From positions 1 to 32,136 of the forward strand of contig NZ_LZMB01000015.1 in the NCBI RefSeq assembly GCF_001673555.1: a DNA stretch of 32,136 nt. Direction: 5' to 3'. Position numbers and translations under genes: made by a program. Source of the DNA: Mycobacterium sp. 1165178.9. Its GTDB lineage: Bacteria; Actinomycetota; Actinomycetes; Mycobacteriales; Mycobacteriaceae. This document shows, piece after piece, positions 14,851 through 22,346 of this stretch. Every line of letters begins with the position of its first letter. Position 1 is the first letter of the stretch. A model generated the notes under the pieces. It was not told the DNA's origin. It did no database searches and worked only from the letters and a program-made list of their open reading frames with translations.

Positions 14851-15594
14851 ATGAGTCGTGTTGCTTTGATTACCGGAGCGAGTCGCGGAATCGGTGCGGC
14901 GACCGCATCGGTGCTTGCCGAGCAGGAGTTTCGCGTCGTCGTGAACTATCGTTCCAGCGCCGAGGAGGCCGACAAGGTTGTCCGGGCCGTCACTCAAGCT
15001 GGTGGTGAGGCGGTGGCGATCCGGGCCGACGTCACCGACTCGAACGACGTGACCGCGATGGTGGCCGAGACCGAAGAGCGCTGGGGTGGCGTCGATGTTC
15101 TCGTCCACAATGCTCTAATACCGTTCGACGTCACGTCGTTCGCTGATCTGACATGGGAGCAGTTAGGCGGCAAGCTGGACCGAGAGCTGAGGGCCGCGTT
15201 CCTGATCACCAAAGCCGTTATTCCCTGGATGATTTCGCGTCATTATGGACGCCTCGTGTATCTCAGCACAGGCTTGTCCCGCCGTCCGCGCGAAGGGATG
15301 ATCACGCTGGGCACCTCCAAAGCGGCGCTCGATCAGTTCGTTCGCTACATCGCGCTCGAATTGGCGCCGCGAGGGATCACTGCCAACCTAGTCGCGCCCG
15401 CCACAGTCGATGAAACGAAGGTGACCGGGCAACTGACGGCGGACCAAGTGAGTCATCTCGGCGCGACCAACCCGATGGGACGCCTTGTGCGTCCCGAGGA
15501 GGTAGCCCGCACAGTGGCCTTTCTGGCAAGTGAGGCGGCCGGTTTCACCACGGGCCACTACCTGCCGGTCAACGGCGGTCTGGCAATGGACTAG
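14851..15594 (+). CDS. SDR-family protein lacking the catalytic tyrosine
   Basis: 247 residues from the ATG at 14851, with GGAAGG seven bases upstream. The NAD(P) motif is intact (TGASRGIG, 8-15) and NYRSSAEEA suggests NADP. The active-site segment reads ITLGTSKAAL: Lys157 is kept but the Tyr of YxxxK is Leu153. NNAG is HNA at 87. Ser139 (YLSTG) is kept. The C-terminal VAFLASEAAGFTTGHYLPVNGG is that of FabG-like SDRs. Without the Tyr a normal dehydrogenase reaction is doubtful; it may be a divergent enzyme or a binding protein. It is the fourth gene of the operon. Confidence 0.9.
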   Translation: MSRVALITGASRGIGAATASVLAEQEFRVVVNYRSSAEEADKVVRAVTQAGGEAVAIRADVTDSNDVTAMVAETEERWGGVDVLVHNALIPFDVTSFADLTWEQLGGKLDRELRAAFLITKAVIPWMISRHYGRLVYLSTGLSRRPREGMITLGTSKAALDQFVRYIALELAPRGITANLVAPATVDETKVTGQLTADQVSHLGATNPMGRLVRPEEVARTVAFLASEAAGFTTGHYLPVNGGLAMD

Positions 15595-15604
15595 GAGGCA
15601 CGGC

Positions 15605-16474
15605 ATGCACACCATCGACCTCACCTACGTCGGACACGGTTATCACGAGGAACTGACCTCCTACATCGCCGATCAGCGCGGATTCTATGAGGATGAAGGA
15701 GTCCACGTCGCGATCCGCGACGGCGTCGGATGGAAAACCGATCGTGTGCGTCGAGGCGCGACGATCGGCCTCGGACGCGCCCTACTGTCGCGGTTGACCG
15801 ACGGTATCGACTGGCAGATGCTCTGCGTCAACACCCATCGCCCGCTGTTCTGGTTTCTCGGCAACGCCGAGGTGAGGACCATGGAAGACCTGCGAGGACG
15901 CCGCCTGGCCGTCCACGCGGGCCACACCGCCCCCGGTTGTTTCGCCCGAATCGTATTGCGAAAACACGGGATTGACCCCGACAACGACGTGGCATGTGTC
16001 ACCCGGATCCCCGGTGACTATCAGATGGATCTGCGGCGCCTGCGCGACGCCGACATTGATGCGGCCTACGTCGGCAGCACTCTTTCACCGGAACAAGTCG
16101 CCGAAGAAGAAGGGTTTCATCTTCTCGCCTGGGTGGGTGATTACTTTCAGATCCCGACCGTCGGGGTGGCGGTCGATCCCACTCACATACCCCTAGACAG
16201 CCCCGCACTGCAGGCCTTGGTGCGTGCGAACCGGCGGGCTTTGCAACTGATCGCCGAGCGACCCGACGTCGCGGTCGACTACCTCGCCTCATTCCTTTGT
16301 CGGCTGACCAGGGACGAGGTCCAGCAGCACTACGAGCGGTACGTCGCCCCATACTTCACGCCAGACGGTCATGTCGACCTCGGCATCGCGCAGCAGGCGA
16401 TCGACGCTGTGGCAGCGGAACTCGGTGTCGCGCCGATACCGGTCAAGAACGCCTTCGCTTCTGCGACGAGCTAG
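15605..16474 (+). CDS. NMT1/THI5-like solute-binding protein without signal peptide
   Basis: 289 residues. The fold of an ABC-type substrate-binding protein is indicated by SYIADQRGFYEDEGVHVAIRD (first lobe, like the NMT1/SsuA group), TMEDLRGRRLAVHAG, GCFARIVLRKHGIDPDNDV and DIDAAYVGSTLSPEQ. The N-terminus (MHTIDLTYVGHGYHEEL) begins directly with the first strand; there is no signal peptide or lipobox, and no permease or ATPase gene is nearby. AGGAGG precedes the ATG with good spacing, so the short start is right. It ends the five-gene operon. A cytoplasmic ligand-binding or enzyme role, as in yeast THI5-like synthases, is possible but not shown. Confidence 0.8.
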   Translation: MHTIDLTYVGHGYHEELTSYIADQRGFYEDEGVHVAIRDGVGWKTDRVRRGATIGLGRALLSRLTDGIDWQMLCVNTHRPLFWFLGNAEVRTMEDLRGRRLAVHAGHTAPGCFARIVLRKHGIDPDNDVACVTRIPGDYQMDLRRLRDADIDAAYVGSTLSPEQVAEEEGFHLLAWVGDYFQIPTVGVAVDPTHIPLDSPALQALVRANRRALQLIAERPDVAVDYLASFLCRLTRDEVQQHYERYVAPYFTPDGHVDLGIAQQAIDAVAAELGVAPIPVKNAFASATS

Positions 16475-16489
16475 GTGGTGGGTCGTCGC
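16463..16489 (+). terminator. Hairpin at the end of the five-gene operon
   Basis: GCGACGA (16463-16469) pairs with TCGTCGC (16483-16489) around a 13-base loop that includes the stop codon. No T-run follows. The 137-bp gap to the next gene, on the same strand, fits a transcription end. Confidence 0.3.
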
Positions 16490-16611
16490 GGATATCACTA
16501 ATCCTGCCGTTGTAGGCGGATAGCTTCGAGCTGACGGCACGGAGGGTTTGGGCGGCAGAGGCGCGGGTATGTACGCGACTTGTCGGGCCGACCCCCGAAC
16601 GGAGTGATGCC

Positions 16612-17769
16612 ATGAGCGACGACGACGAGAACTCGGTTCAACGGGCGGCCCCCCGCTCCGAGGGCAACCTCGAACTGTTCTTCGATCTGGTATTCACGTT
16701 CGCCATGTCGCAGGTGACGCTGCTTGTGCTGCATGATCTTTCGCCGACGGGTTTCGCCCGGGCGGCGCTGTCTCTGCTTGCGGTGTGGTGGGCCTGGGTG
16801 GGCTACACCTGGCTTATCAACACGTTCGACACGGCCAACGTGTGGCACGAAGCGGTAGTCATCGCTGCGATGGCGGCGATGCTCGTTGCTGCAGCAGCGC
16901 TTCCCGCGGCATTCGCGTCGGGCGCGCTGGTCTTCGGGATCGCCCTGTTGGTGGTTCGGTTGATCCACGTGGTGAAGTTCGTCGCCCTTTCTTCCCACGA
17001 GGACGCCGCGTTGCAGCGGGGCACTCGTCGAATAGCGCCGGCGTTCGTCGCCGCGCCGGCCTGCATCGTGTTTGCCGCCTTCGTTGAGTCGCCCGGGCGC
17101 GAACTGCTGTGGGTAGCGGCCGCGGTGATCGACTACGGCGCACCGGCCGTGCTGGGCCTCGGCGGATTCCGCGTCTCGCCGTCCTACTTCGTCTCGCGTC
17201 ACGGCTCGATCATCATCATCGCGCTCGGTGAAGTAGTAGTCGAACTCGGCGGAGCGGCAAAAGATCTCGGCCAATGGCAGGTCATTACTGCTCTGGTCTT
17301 GGGTGTGGCCATCATGGCTACCTTTTGGTGGACCTACTTCGGTCTGACGTCTGGAGCACAACAGCGGCTCGAGCAGGCCACCGGTACGGAACGGGCCCAT
17401 CTTGCCCGCGATGCCTACAGCTACCTGCATCTACCTCTGGTCGCCGGCATCATGCTGTTCGCCGTCGGAGCGCACGCCGCCATTGAGCACGCCACCGTCC
17501 CGCTGCCCTTGCTGCCCGCGGTCGCACTGGCCGGCGGCATGGCGTTGTTCTACTTCGCTGATGTCGCCTACCGATGGCGTGACCACCGGCAGGCCCCGGT
17601 CGACCGCACGGCTACCGCAGTGGCCGCGACGGCGACCCTGCCTGCGTTGTTACACATTCCGGCCCTCATAGCGCTCGGCCTGCTCGCCGGCATCGGGGGT
17701 TGCCGGTTGGCCTGGGAATTGTGGCGGCGCCCGCGGATAGGTCCGGCCTTGGCCGGACAGGCGCGTTGA
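16612..17769 (+). CDS. Low temperature requirement protein A (LtrA) family membrane protein
   Basis: 385 residues with about ten predicted membrane segments. The N-terminal hallmark is present: EGNLELFFDLVFTFAMSQVT, followed by WWAWVGYTWLINTFD. Later HGSIIIIALGEVVVELG and WWTYFGLT also match the LtrA pattern. LtrA was named from Listeria growth at low temperature; the molecular function is unknown. Start at the ATG with CGGAGTG upstream. It lies between the operon and the DJ-1 gene and is likely on its own transcript. Confidence 0.92.
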   Translation: MSDDDENSVQRAAPRSEGNLELFFDLVFTFAMSQVTLLVLHDLSPTGFARAALSLLAVWWAWVGYTWLINTFDTANVWHEAVVIAAMAAMLVAAAALPAAFASGALVFGIALLVVRLIHVVKFVALSSHEDAALQRGTRRIAPAFVAAPACIVFAAFVESPGRELLWVAAAVIDYGAPAVLGLGGFRVSPSYFVSRHGSIIIIALGEVVVELGGAAKDLGQWQVITALVLGVAIMATFWWTYFGLTSGAQQRLEQATGTERAHLARDAYSYLHLPLVAGIMLFAVGAHAAIEHATVPLPLLPAVALAGGMALFYFADVAYRWRDHRQAPVDRTATAVAATATLPALLHIPALIALGLLAGIGGCRLAWELWRRPRIGPALAGQAR

Positions 17770-17864
17770 GGATGCGCGGGTGTCCGCGGTGGGTTGGGCA
17801 GCCGGCTGAGATCGGGGAAAGGTGAAACGGCGCTTCGAGCGCCATAAGCGACAGGAGAGTAGTT

Positions 17865-18590
17865 ATGTCACAGGCACGACGCCTTTCGGGGCGCAAGATC
17901 GCGGCGTTGGCAGCCGACGGTTTCGAGAAGGTGGAACTGGTTATCCCATTGCGCGCGTTGCAATTCGCCGGGGCGAAGGTTGACGTGGTCTCGCTGCGCC
18001 GTGGCCGCATCCGCGGGGTGAATCTGCACATGCCGGCGACCCGTGTCGGCGTGGACAAGCTCGTCACCGAGGCCGACCCCGCCGCCTATGACGGGCTACT
18101 GCTGCCGGGCGGCTTCATCAATCCCGACCTACTGCGGCAGTCGGCGGCAGCGCGCGACTTTGTCCGCGCGTTCGACCACGCCGGCAAGCCAATCGCCACG
18201 TTGTGTCACGGGCCGTGGGTGCTTGCGTCGGCAGGATTGCTGACCGGGCGCACCTTGACCTCGTGGCCGGGCATCCGCGACGACCTGGTGAACGCCGGCG
18301 CCACCTGGCTTGACCGCGAGGTCGTGCGTGATCGCAACCTCGTCACGAGTCGGGGCCCACAGGACATGAGGGCGTTCTTACCCGCGACGCTCGACATCTT
18401 CGCCGAGTCGACGGATCAATCGCAGACGGTTACGAACCATGACGGCTCGGATCCGCAGCTCGACAAGCCGCTCGGTTGGGCGGTGTCCGCCCTGCGCTGG
18501 TCACCGAAGCCCTCGGCGGCGGCACTGACCAGCGTGGTCGCGGCGGCACTGGCGTCCCCGTTACGGAGACGGGTTTCCATCAGCAACTAG
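17865..18590 (+). CDS. DJ-1/PfpI-family protein
   Basis: 241 residues. The nucleophile elbow is ATLCHGPWVLASAG (Cys114 followed by His), and the acidic partner is in DGFEKVEL (Glu21 or Glu24). Other landmarks are YDGLLLPGGFINPDLLR and LVTSRGPQDM, the pattern of PfpI/YraA-type proteins. A C-terminal extension of about 60 residues after IFAE is not part of the core domain. DJ-1/PfpI members act as glyoxalases, protein-repair proteins or stress proteases; the specific role is open. AGGAG lies seven bases before the ATG. It is followed closely by the broken hydrolase gene. Confidence 0.92.
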   Translation: MSQARRLSGRKIAALAADGFEKVELVIPLRALQFAGAKVDVVSLRRGRIRGVNLHMPATRVGVDKLVTEADPAAYDGLLLPGGFINPDLLRQSAAARDFVRAFDHAGKPIATLCHGPWVLASAGLLTGRTLTSWPGIRDDLVNAGATWLDREVVRDRNLVTSRGPQDMRAFLPATLDIFAESTDQSQTVTNHDGSDPQLDKPLGWAVSALRWSPKPSAAALTSVVAAALASPLRRRVSISN

Positions 18591-18607
18591 AAGAGCATGA
18601 CTGGCCG

Positions 18608-19434
18608 GTGGATCGGCGGCTGGTGTACCTGTTCGACGGGCCGGCGCCGTGTCAAACTTCGGTGGTGGCCTCGGAGCTGTCGCCTCTTGTGCTCCTGCAT
18701 GGCGGAACCTGGTCTGGCGATCAATGGCGGGACATTGCGCCGCTGCTGTCCACCCACCACGACGTATACACACCGTCGGCCCTCGGTCATCGTGGAGGGC
18801 CGGTTGCGCAGCGGCGACCCGTCACCATCTGGGACGTCGTCGATGAATCCGAACGCTACCTCGACGAACACGGACTAGGTCGCCCACATTTAGCGGGCCA
18901 CTCGATGGGTGGATTCACGGCGCTCGAATTGGCGCGCCGTGGCCGGGCCGCTCCGTGTGCGTATTTTCGCCGGGCGGATTGTGGTCCGACGCCCTGCGGG
19001 CTCAGGTCGCGAAGAGGGTGCGACGGCAGATAGCGGTAGGTCGCTTGCTGGGTCCCATCAACCGACTTCTGATGAAATCGCCGGGGATGCGCCGACGTTC
19101 GTTGACCGATTTGACGTTGCACGGAGATCGACTCAGCTACCAGCGGATCATCGAAATCAACGAAGCGTCGTTTGGATGCACCATCACTGGCGACATCTTC
19201 AACAACGCCGACGAACAAGTCGCACCGATGGACCCCCTGCCGTGCCCAATCACCATTGCCTGGACCGAAAAAGACAGAATTCTCCCAGTCGAGCTGTGCG
19301 AAGCCATCGCCCGCGACCGCCTACCCCGCGCGACTTTCATCATCCTGCCCGGCCTCCCGCACACCCCGACGATTGACGATCCCGAGTTGGTCGCGAGCAC
19401 CATCATGGCCGTCACCTGCGCCACAAAGGCATAG
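18608..19434 (+). pseudogene. Alpha/beta hydrolase interrupted by a one-base frameshift
   Basis: Two frames together make one alpha/beta hydrolase. The first carries SPLVLLHGGTWSGDQW and the nucleophile elbow LAGHSMGGFTALELARRG. Near 18945-18955 the frame is lost and the second frame continues with SVCVFSPGGLWSD, then the acid Asp in ITIAWTEKDRILP and the catalytic His in ILPGLPHTPTIDD. One missing C would restore the run (GCC-GCTCC for GCC-CGCTCC). The intended start is unclear; a GTG at 18608 or 18623 is possible. It is a pseudogene, unless the sequence has a single-base error. Confidence 0.8.
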
Positions 19435-19551
19435 CCATCGACGTATCACCTGGCGCGCGTCGCCTCTAGCAACCTAGCTACCGCCCGCGTGACCCTGTTG
19501 TCTTCGCTCCATAGGGCGTAGCGTTCAGCGGATCGTAAAGAGGTGATTTCC

Positions 19552-19776
19552 ATGAAGAAATTCATCAGCATTATCGCGGCCTGTGTTGGCACTCTGGTGT
19601 TGGCGACCGGTATCGCGCTTCCCAGCGCGGCGGCGGACCCAACCGACGCCCCAGACCCCAACCCGGCCGCGGCTGACCAACCATCCGGGATGCAACCCGA
19701 CAATCCCTTGGTCCAGTCGATTGTTGAGGGGCAGGACGCGGGGATTCCAGGTCTGGACGTCCTAGCGCAGCCCTAA
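19552..19776 (+). CDS. Small secreted protein of unknown function
   Basis: 74 residues from the ATG at 19552 with AAAGAGG eight bases upstream. A classical signal peptide is evident: MKK, then the hydrophobic stretch FISIIAACVGTLVLATGIAL and a likely cut after PSAAA. The mature part is about 45 residues, rich in Asp, Pro, Ala and Gln (DPTDAPDPNPAAADQPSG), and ends GIPGLDVLAQP. No family is recognised. It is on its own between the broken hydrolase and the convergent lipoprotein operon, overlapping the 3' end of the last gene of that operon by 15 bp. Confidence 0.75.
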   Translation: MKKFISIIAACVGTLVLATGIALPSAAADPTDAPDPNPAAADQPSGMQPDNPLVQSIVEGQDAGIPGLDVLAQP

Positions 19777-19962
19777 CCGGGTTGGTGCCGCTGCGGTCAG
19801 CGTCAGCCCACGCTGGACCATGTCGCCGGAGTGGTGGCCATGGTGATTTCCGCGGAGCTGCCCGGCTCGGCGGCTAACTCTGTCACGGGTACACCCCGTC
19901 GCACTCACGATCACGGCCACCGCCGCGATCGCGATCAGCCCATTTCGAGATGCCGCCGTCAT
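19762..19962 (-). CDS. Small putative lipoprotein (66 residues)
   Basis: The ATG at 19962 overlaps the TGA of the NHL gene (TGATG), so translation is probably coupled. The N-terminus looks like a lipoprotein signal: MTAASRNG, a hydrophobic core LIAIAAVAVIV and a lipobox-like SATGC at about residue 24. The mature part is basic and His-rich (TRDRVSRRAGQLRGNHHGHH) with no recognised family. The signal-like start and the overlap support a real gene; the short length and 15-bp overlap with the convergent gene leave doubt. Confidence 0.5.
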   Translation of the reverse strand: MTAASRNGLIAIAAVAVIVSATGCTRDRVSRRAGQLRGNHHGHHSGDMVQRGLTLTAAAPTRLGLR

Positions 19963-20855
19963 CACTGGACCGGCAGCTTGAGAATGCGAAAGTGCAGACC
20001 GTCGTTCAGGTAAACGTTGCCCTTGCTGTCGACGGCCACGCTGGAAGGGTCCTCGAGGTCGTTGAATGGCAGCACGATTGGAACGCTCGCGCCCCGATCC
20101 AACTCCAACACCCGGTTCGTGCCGAGGTCGACGACATAGACCTGGCCGCTGGTGTCCACCGCCACCTGGGTGGGCCGTTTGAGGCCGGTGAACGGCAGGA
20201 TGCTCGGGGTCGTTGCGCCTGGCTCCAGCACTTGCACTCGCTTGTCGCCCGAGTCGACGACGTAAACGTCGCCGTTACTGTCCACCGTCACGCCGTCGGG
20301 GTCAATAGCGTTGAACGGCAACGTTGTCGGGGTTGCTGAGCCTGGTGCGAGGCGCAGCACTCGCTTGTCGCCCGAGTCGCTGACGTACACGTTGCCCGCG
20401 GTGTCAACCGCGACCCCGGCGATCACGTTGAGGTCGGTGAACGGCAGCACTGTGGGACTCATGGTCCCCGGCGTCAACTTCAGCACCCGGTTCTTGTCAT
20501 CGTCCGTGACATAGAGGTTCCCCGCCGGATCGGCCGCCACGTCGACCGCTCGGCCAAGGCCGTTGTATGGCAAGCGCTTTGGCGTGGTCGTGCCGTCCGC
20601 CATCTTCCACACCTGGCCGTAATACAAGTCGAGCACATACACGTTGTCCGCGGCGTCCACCGTTACCCCGGCAAGGTGATTGATCAACTCTCCGAACGGC
20701 AGAACAATCTGGGGTGCGAAGGTTCTGGGGTGTGACGGTTGCGTAGTACGTGTAGACGTCGAGGCGGTCGGCGCGCCGGAGCCGGCGGTGGCACATCCCG
20801 CCGCGGCAACCCCGATCGCTGCGGTTAGGGCGACAAGGCGAGCCGGCCTTCTCAT
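19962..20855 (-). CDS. Six-blade NHL beta-propeller lipoprotein (PknD sensor-like)
   Basis: 297 residues from the ATG at 20855, with AGGAAG upstream. The N-terminus has a lipoprotein signal (MRRPARLVALTAAIGVAAAG followed by Cys21). After a Thr/Ser-rich linker there are six repeats of ~40-42 residues with the NHL core: VTVDAADNVYVLD, VAADPAGNLYVTD, VAVDTAGNVYVSD, VTVDSNGDVYVVD, VAVDTSGQVYVVD, VAVDSKGNVYLND. This is the same architecture as the extracellular sensor of mycobacterial kinase PknD, but as a free lipoprotein. It is probably anchored outside the plasma membrane and binds an unknown ligand. It is the second gene of a minus-strand operon divergent from a receptor kinase. Confidence 0.9.
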   Translation of the reverse strand: MRRPARLVALTAAIGVAAAGCATAGSGAPTASTSTRTTQPSHPRTFAPQIVLPFGELINHLAGVTVDAADNVYVLDLYYGQVWKMADGTTTPKRLPYNGLGRAVDVAADPAGNLYVTDDDKNRVLKLTPGTMSPTVLPFTDLNVIAGVAVDTAGNVYVSDSGDKRVLRLAPGSATPTTLPFNAIDPDGVTVDSNGDVYVVDSGDKRVQVLEPGATTPSILPFTGLKRPTQVAVDTSGQVYVVDLGTNRVLELDRGASVPIVLPFNDLEDPSSVAVDSKGNVYLNDGLHFRILKLPVQ

Positions 20856-20865
20856 TTCAAACTTC

Positions 20866-22116
20866 CTATCGCTGGCCCGGGTAGGGCACGGCGCTGACGA
20901 CGCCACCGCCGTTGACGGTCTGGCCGAGCAGCACCGTCGAGGTCCCGGCCGAGGGGTTGTAGTCGATCAGTGACTGGCCGCCTCCACACCCGGCCCTCGC
21001 TTGGAGATCGAGGTCGCCTCCGTTGACGCCGACCACCACGACGCTGCGGCCCTTGACGCCGGGCACCGAGACCTGGGACGTTGTGCCGTCGTCGTTGAGC
21101 TTGGCGACGAACACGACGCCGCACGCGCCCGTGGCCTGCAGGAAGGTGCCCGCCGGGAGCCGCCACGCGTTCAGGTCGCCATAGTCGGGCCCGTGCCCGT
21201 CGTTGGGCGCGGTCAGAGCCGTCGGTGTCCCGCCGTCGATAGGCACCAACCACAGCTGCGACCCGGTGGAGGTACCGCAACGGGCGAGGGCAACCCCGCT
21301 GTCCCACCAGCGCACAGGCCTGCAGTCCTTCTGCCCCGCTACCGGCAGGGTGTTGCCGGCGACCCCGTCGTTGCCCATCAAAGTCAGGCCGGAGTGTGTG
21401 CCCAGCACCAGCTGGGTACCGTCCGGTGTCGAGAGGTACCCCTCGACGTCTTGGCCCAGCGGGTACGTCAGCTGGTGGTTTCCCGCGAGGTCGACGCGTT
21501 CGAGCGATGCCGGCCCCGACACATCCGACCTGTCCAGCAGGATTGCCTTGCCGTCCGGGCGTGTGTAGCGAGGCGACGCGTGGCTGCCGTCGATGGCGAA
21601 CGTTGTTTTCTCGCCGCTGCGCAGGTCGACCTCGGTGACGGCGTTGTGGCCCTTCTCCTCGCTGAGGAACAGGGCACGCGTCCCGTCGCCCGACCAGTCG
21701 ACCAATCTCGGACGCGAACCCTGGCCCGGCGGCGGGAAGGTGGTGATCGGGTAGCGGCCACCCGCAGGATCGACGAGGTAGAGCGTCGTGGTGGCCGTCT
21801 CCCAGGTTGGTGAACCGGGGGGCGGCGATTCACCGGGATGCAAGCCCGGAACCGGGCTCCACATCGCGAGCATCCAACCCGGACCCACTTGCGACCAGGG
21901 AACGGTCTCGAGCGGAGCCTCGACGCCGTGCGCCGCCATCGCCGGCGGGCTATCGGGCTCGGTGCGTGCGGTCGGCGCAGGGGCGGTTGCTATTGCGAGC
22001 GTGGCGACCGCCAGCGGGAGCGTCGCCGTCGCCATCCGTCGCCGGAACCCGGTGCGCGGACTGGCGTTACGAAGGTCGCCGTCTCCATGGTCTGCGTGAT
22101 GCGTTGTGTCGAGCAT
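20866..22116 (-). CDS. Exported TolB-like beta-propeller protein
   Basis: 416 residues from the ATG at 22116, with AAAGGA upstream. The N-terminus has a long basic part with RRR followed by a hydrophobic stretch (TLPLAVATLAIATAPAP), resembling a Tat-type signal or anchor. The rest has repeated strand patterns like WSGDGTRALFLSE and STPDGTQLVLGTHS, typical of WD40/TolB propellers. No catalytic motif is seen. It precedes the NHL gene by 10 bp and probably starts the operon; the two propellers may work together at the cell envelope. The family is common in mycobacteria but its role is not known to me. Confidence 0.78.
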   Translation of the reverse strand: MLDTTHHADHGDGDLRNASPRTGFRRRMATATLPLAVATLAIATAPAPTARTEPDSPPAMAAHGVEAPLETVPWSQVGPGWMLAMWSPVPGLHPGESPPPGSPTWETATTTLYLVDPAGGRYPITTFPPPGQGSRPRLVDWSGDGTRALFLSEEKGHNAVTEVDLRSGEKTTFAIDGSHASPRYTRPDGKAILLDRSDVSGPASLERVDLAGNHQLTYPLGQDVEGYLSTPDGTQLVLGTHSGLTLMGNDGVAGNTLPVAGQKDCRPVRWWDSGVALARCGTSTGSQLWLVPIDGGTPTALTAPNDGHGPDYGDLNAWRLPAGTFLQATGACGVVFVAKLNDDGTTSQVSVPGVKGRSVVVVGVNGGDLDLQARAGCGGGQSLIDYNPSAGTSTVLLGQTVNGGGVVSAVPYPGQR

Positions 22117-22346
22117 TTTCGTGTCCTTTGAAAATCGTGGCCGTACTGGGCTCCGGCCTGGCCGGCTTTGTGTTGGGGCTGCGTTGCCCGGTCACGTAGA
22201 GGCTGCGCCGCATGCCTTGTGTGTTTCTTGCGTCGGGCTTGGCCGGCCGGCCGACCCGGAGTCGACGACTTCCTCAGCAAATGGGTGCGTGGGCGGACCG
22301 TGAGCGAGATACTGCGTCGGTACCCGAAGCAATCAAGGGGATGGTG

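Noticed and set aside
16498..17430. A 310-residue open frame on the minus strand opposite LtrA
   Set aside because: It is composed of Arg/His/Gln-rich low-complexity sequence typical of the antisense of a GC-rich membrane protein gene; LtrA has clear family motifs.
20866..20906. NHL lipoprotein starting at 20906
   Set aside because: The extension overlaps the TolB gene and would bury the lipoprotein signal; the ATG at 20855 has a ribosome binding site.
21001..21813. A 270-residue plus-strand frame opposite the TolB-like gene
   Set aside because: Arg/Val/Asp-rich shadow with no family; the minus-strand gene has signal peptide, propeller repeats and a ribosome binding site.
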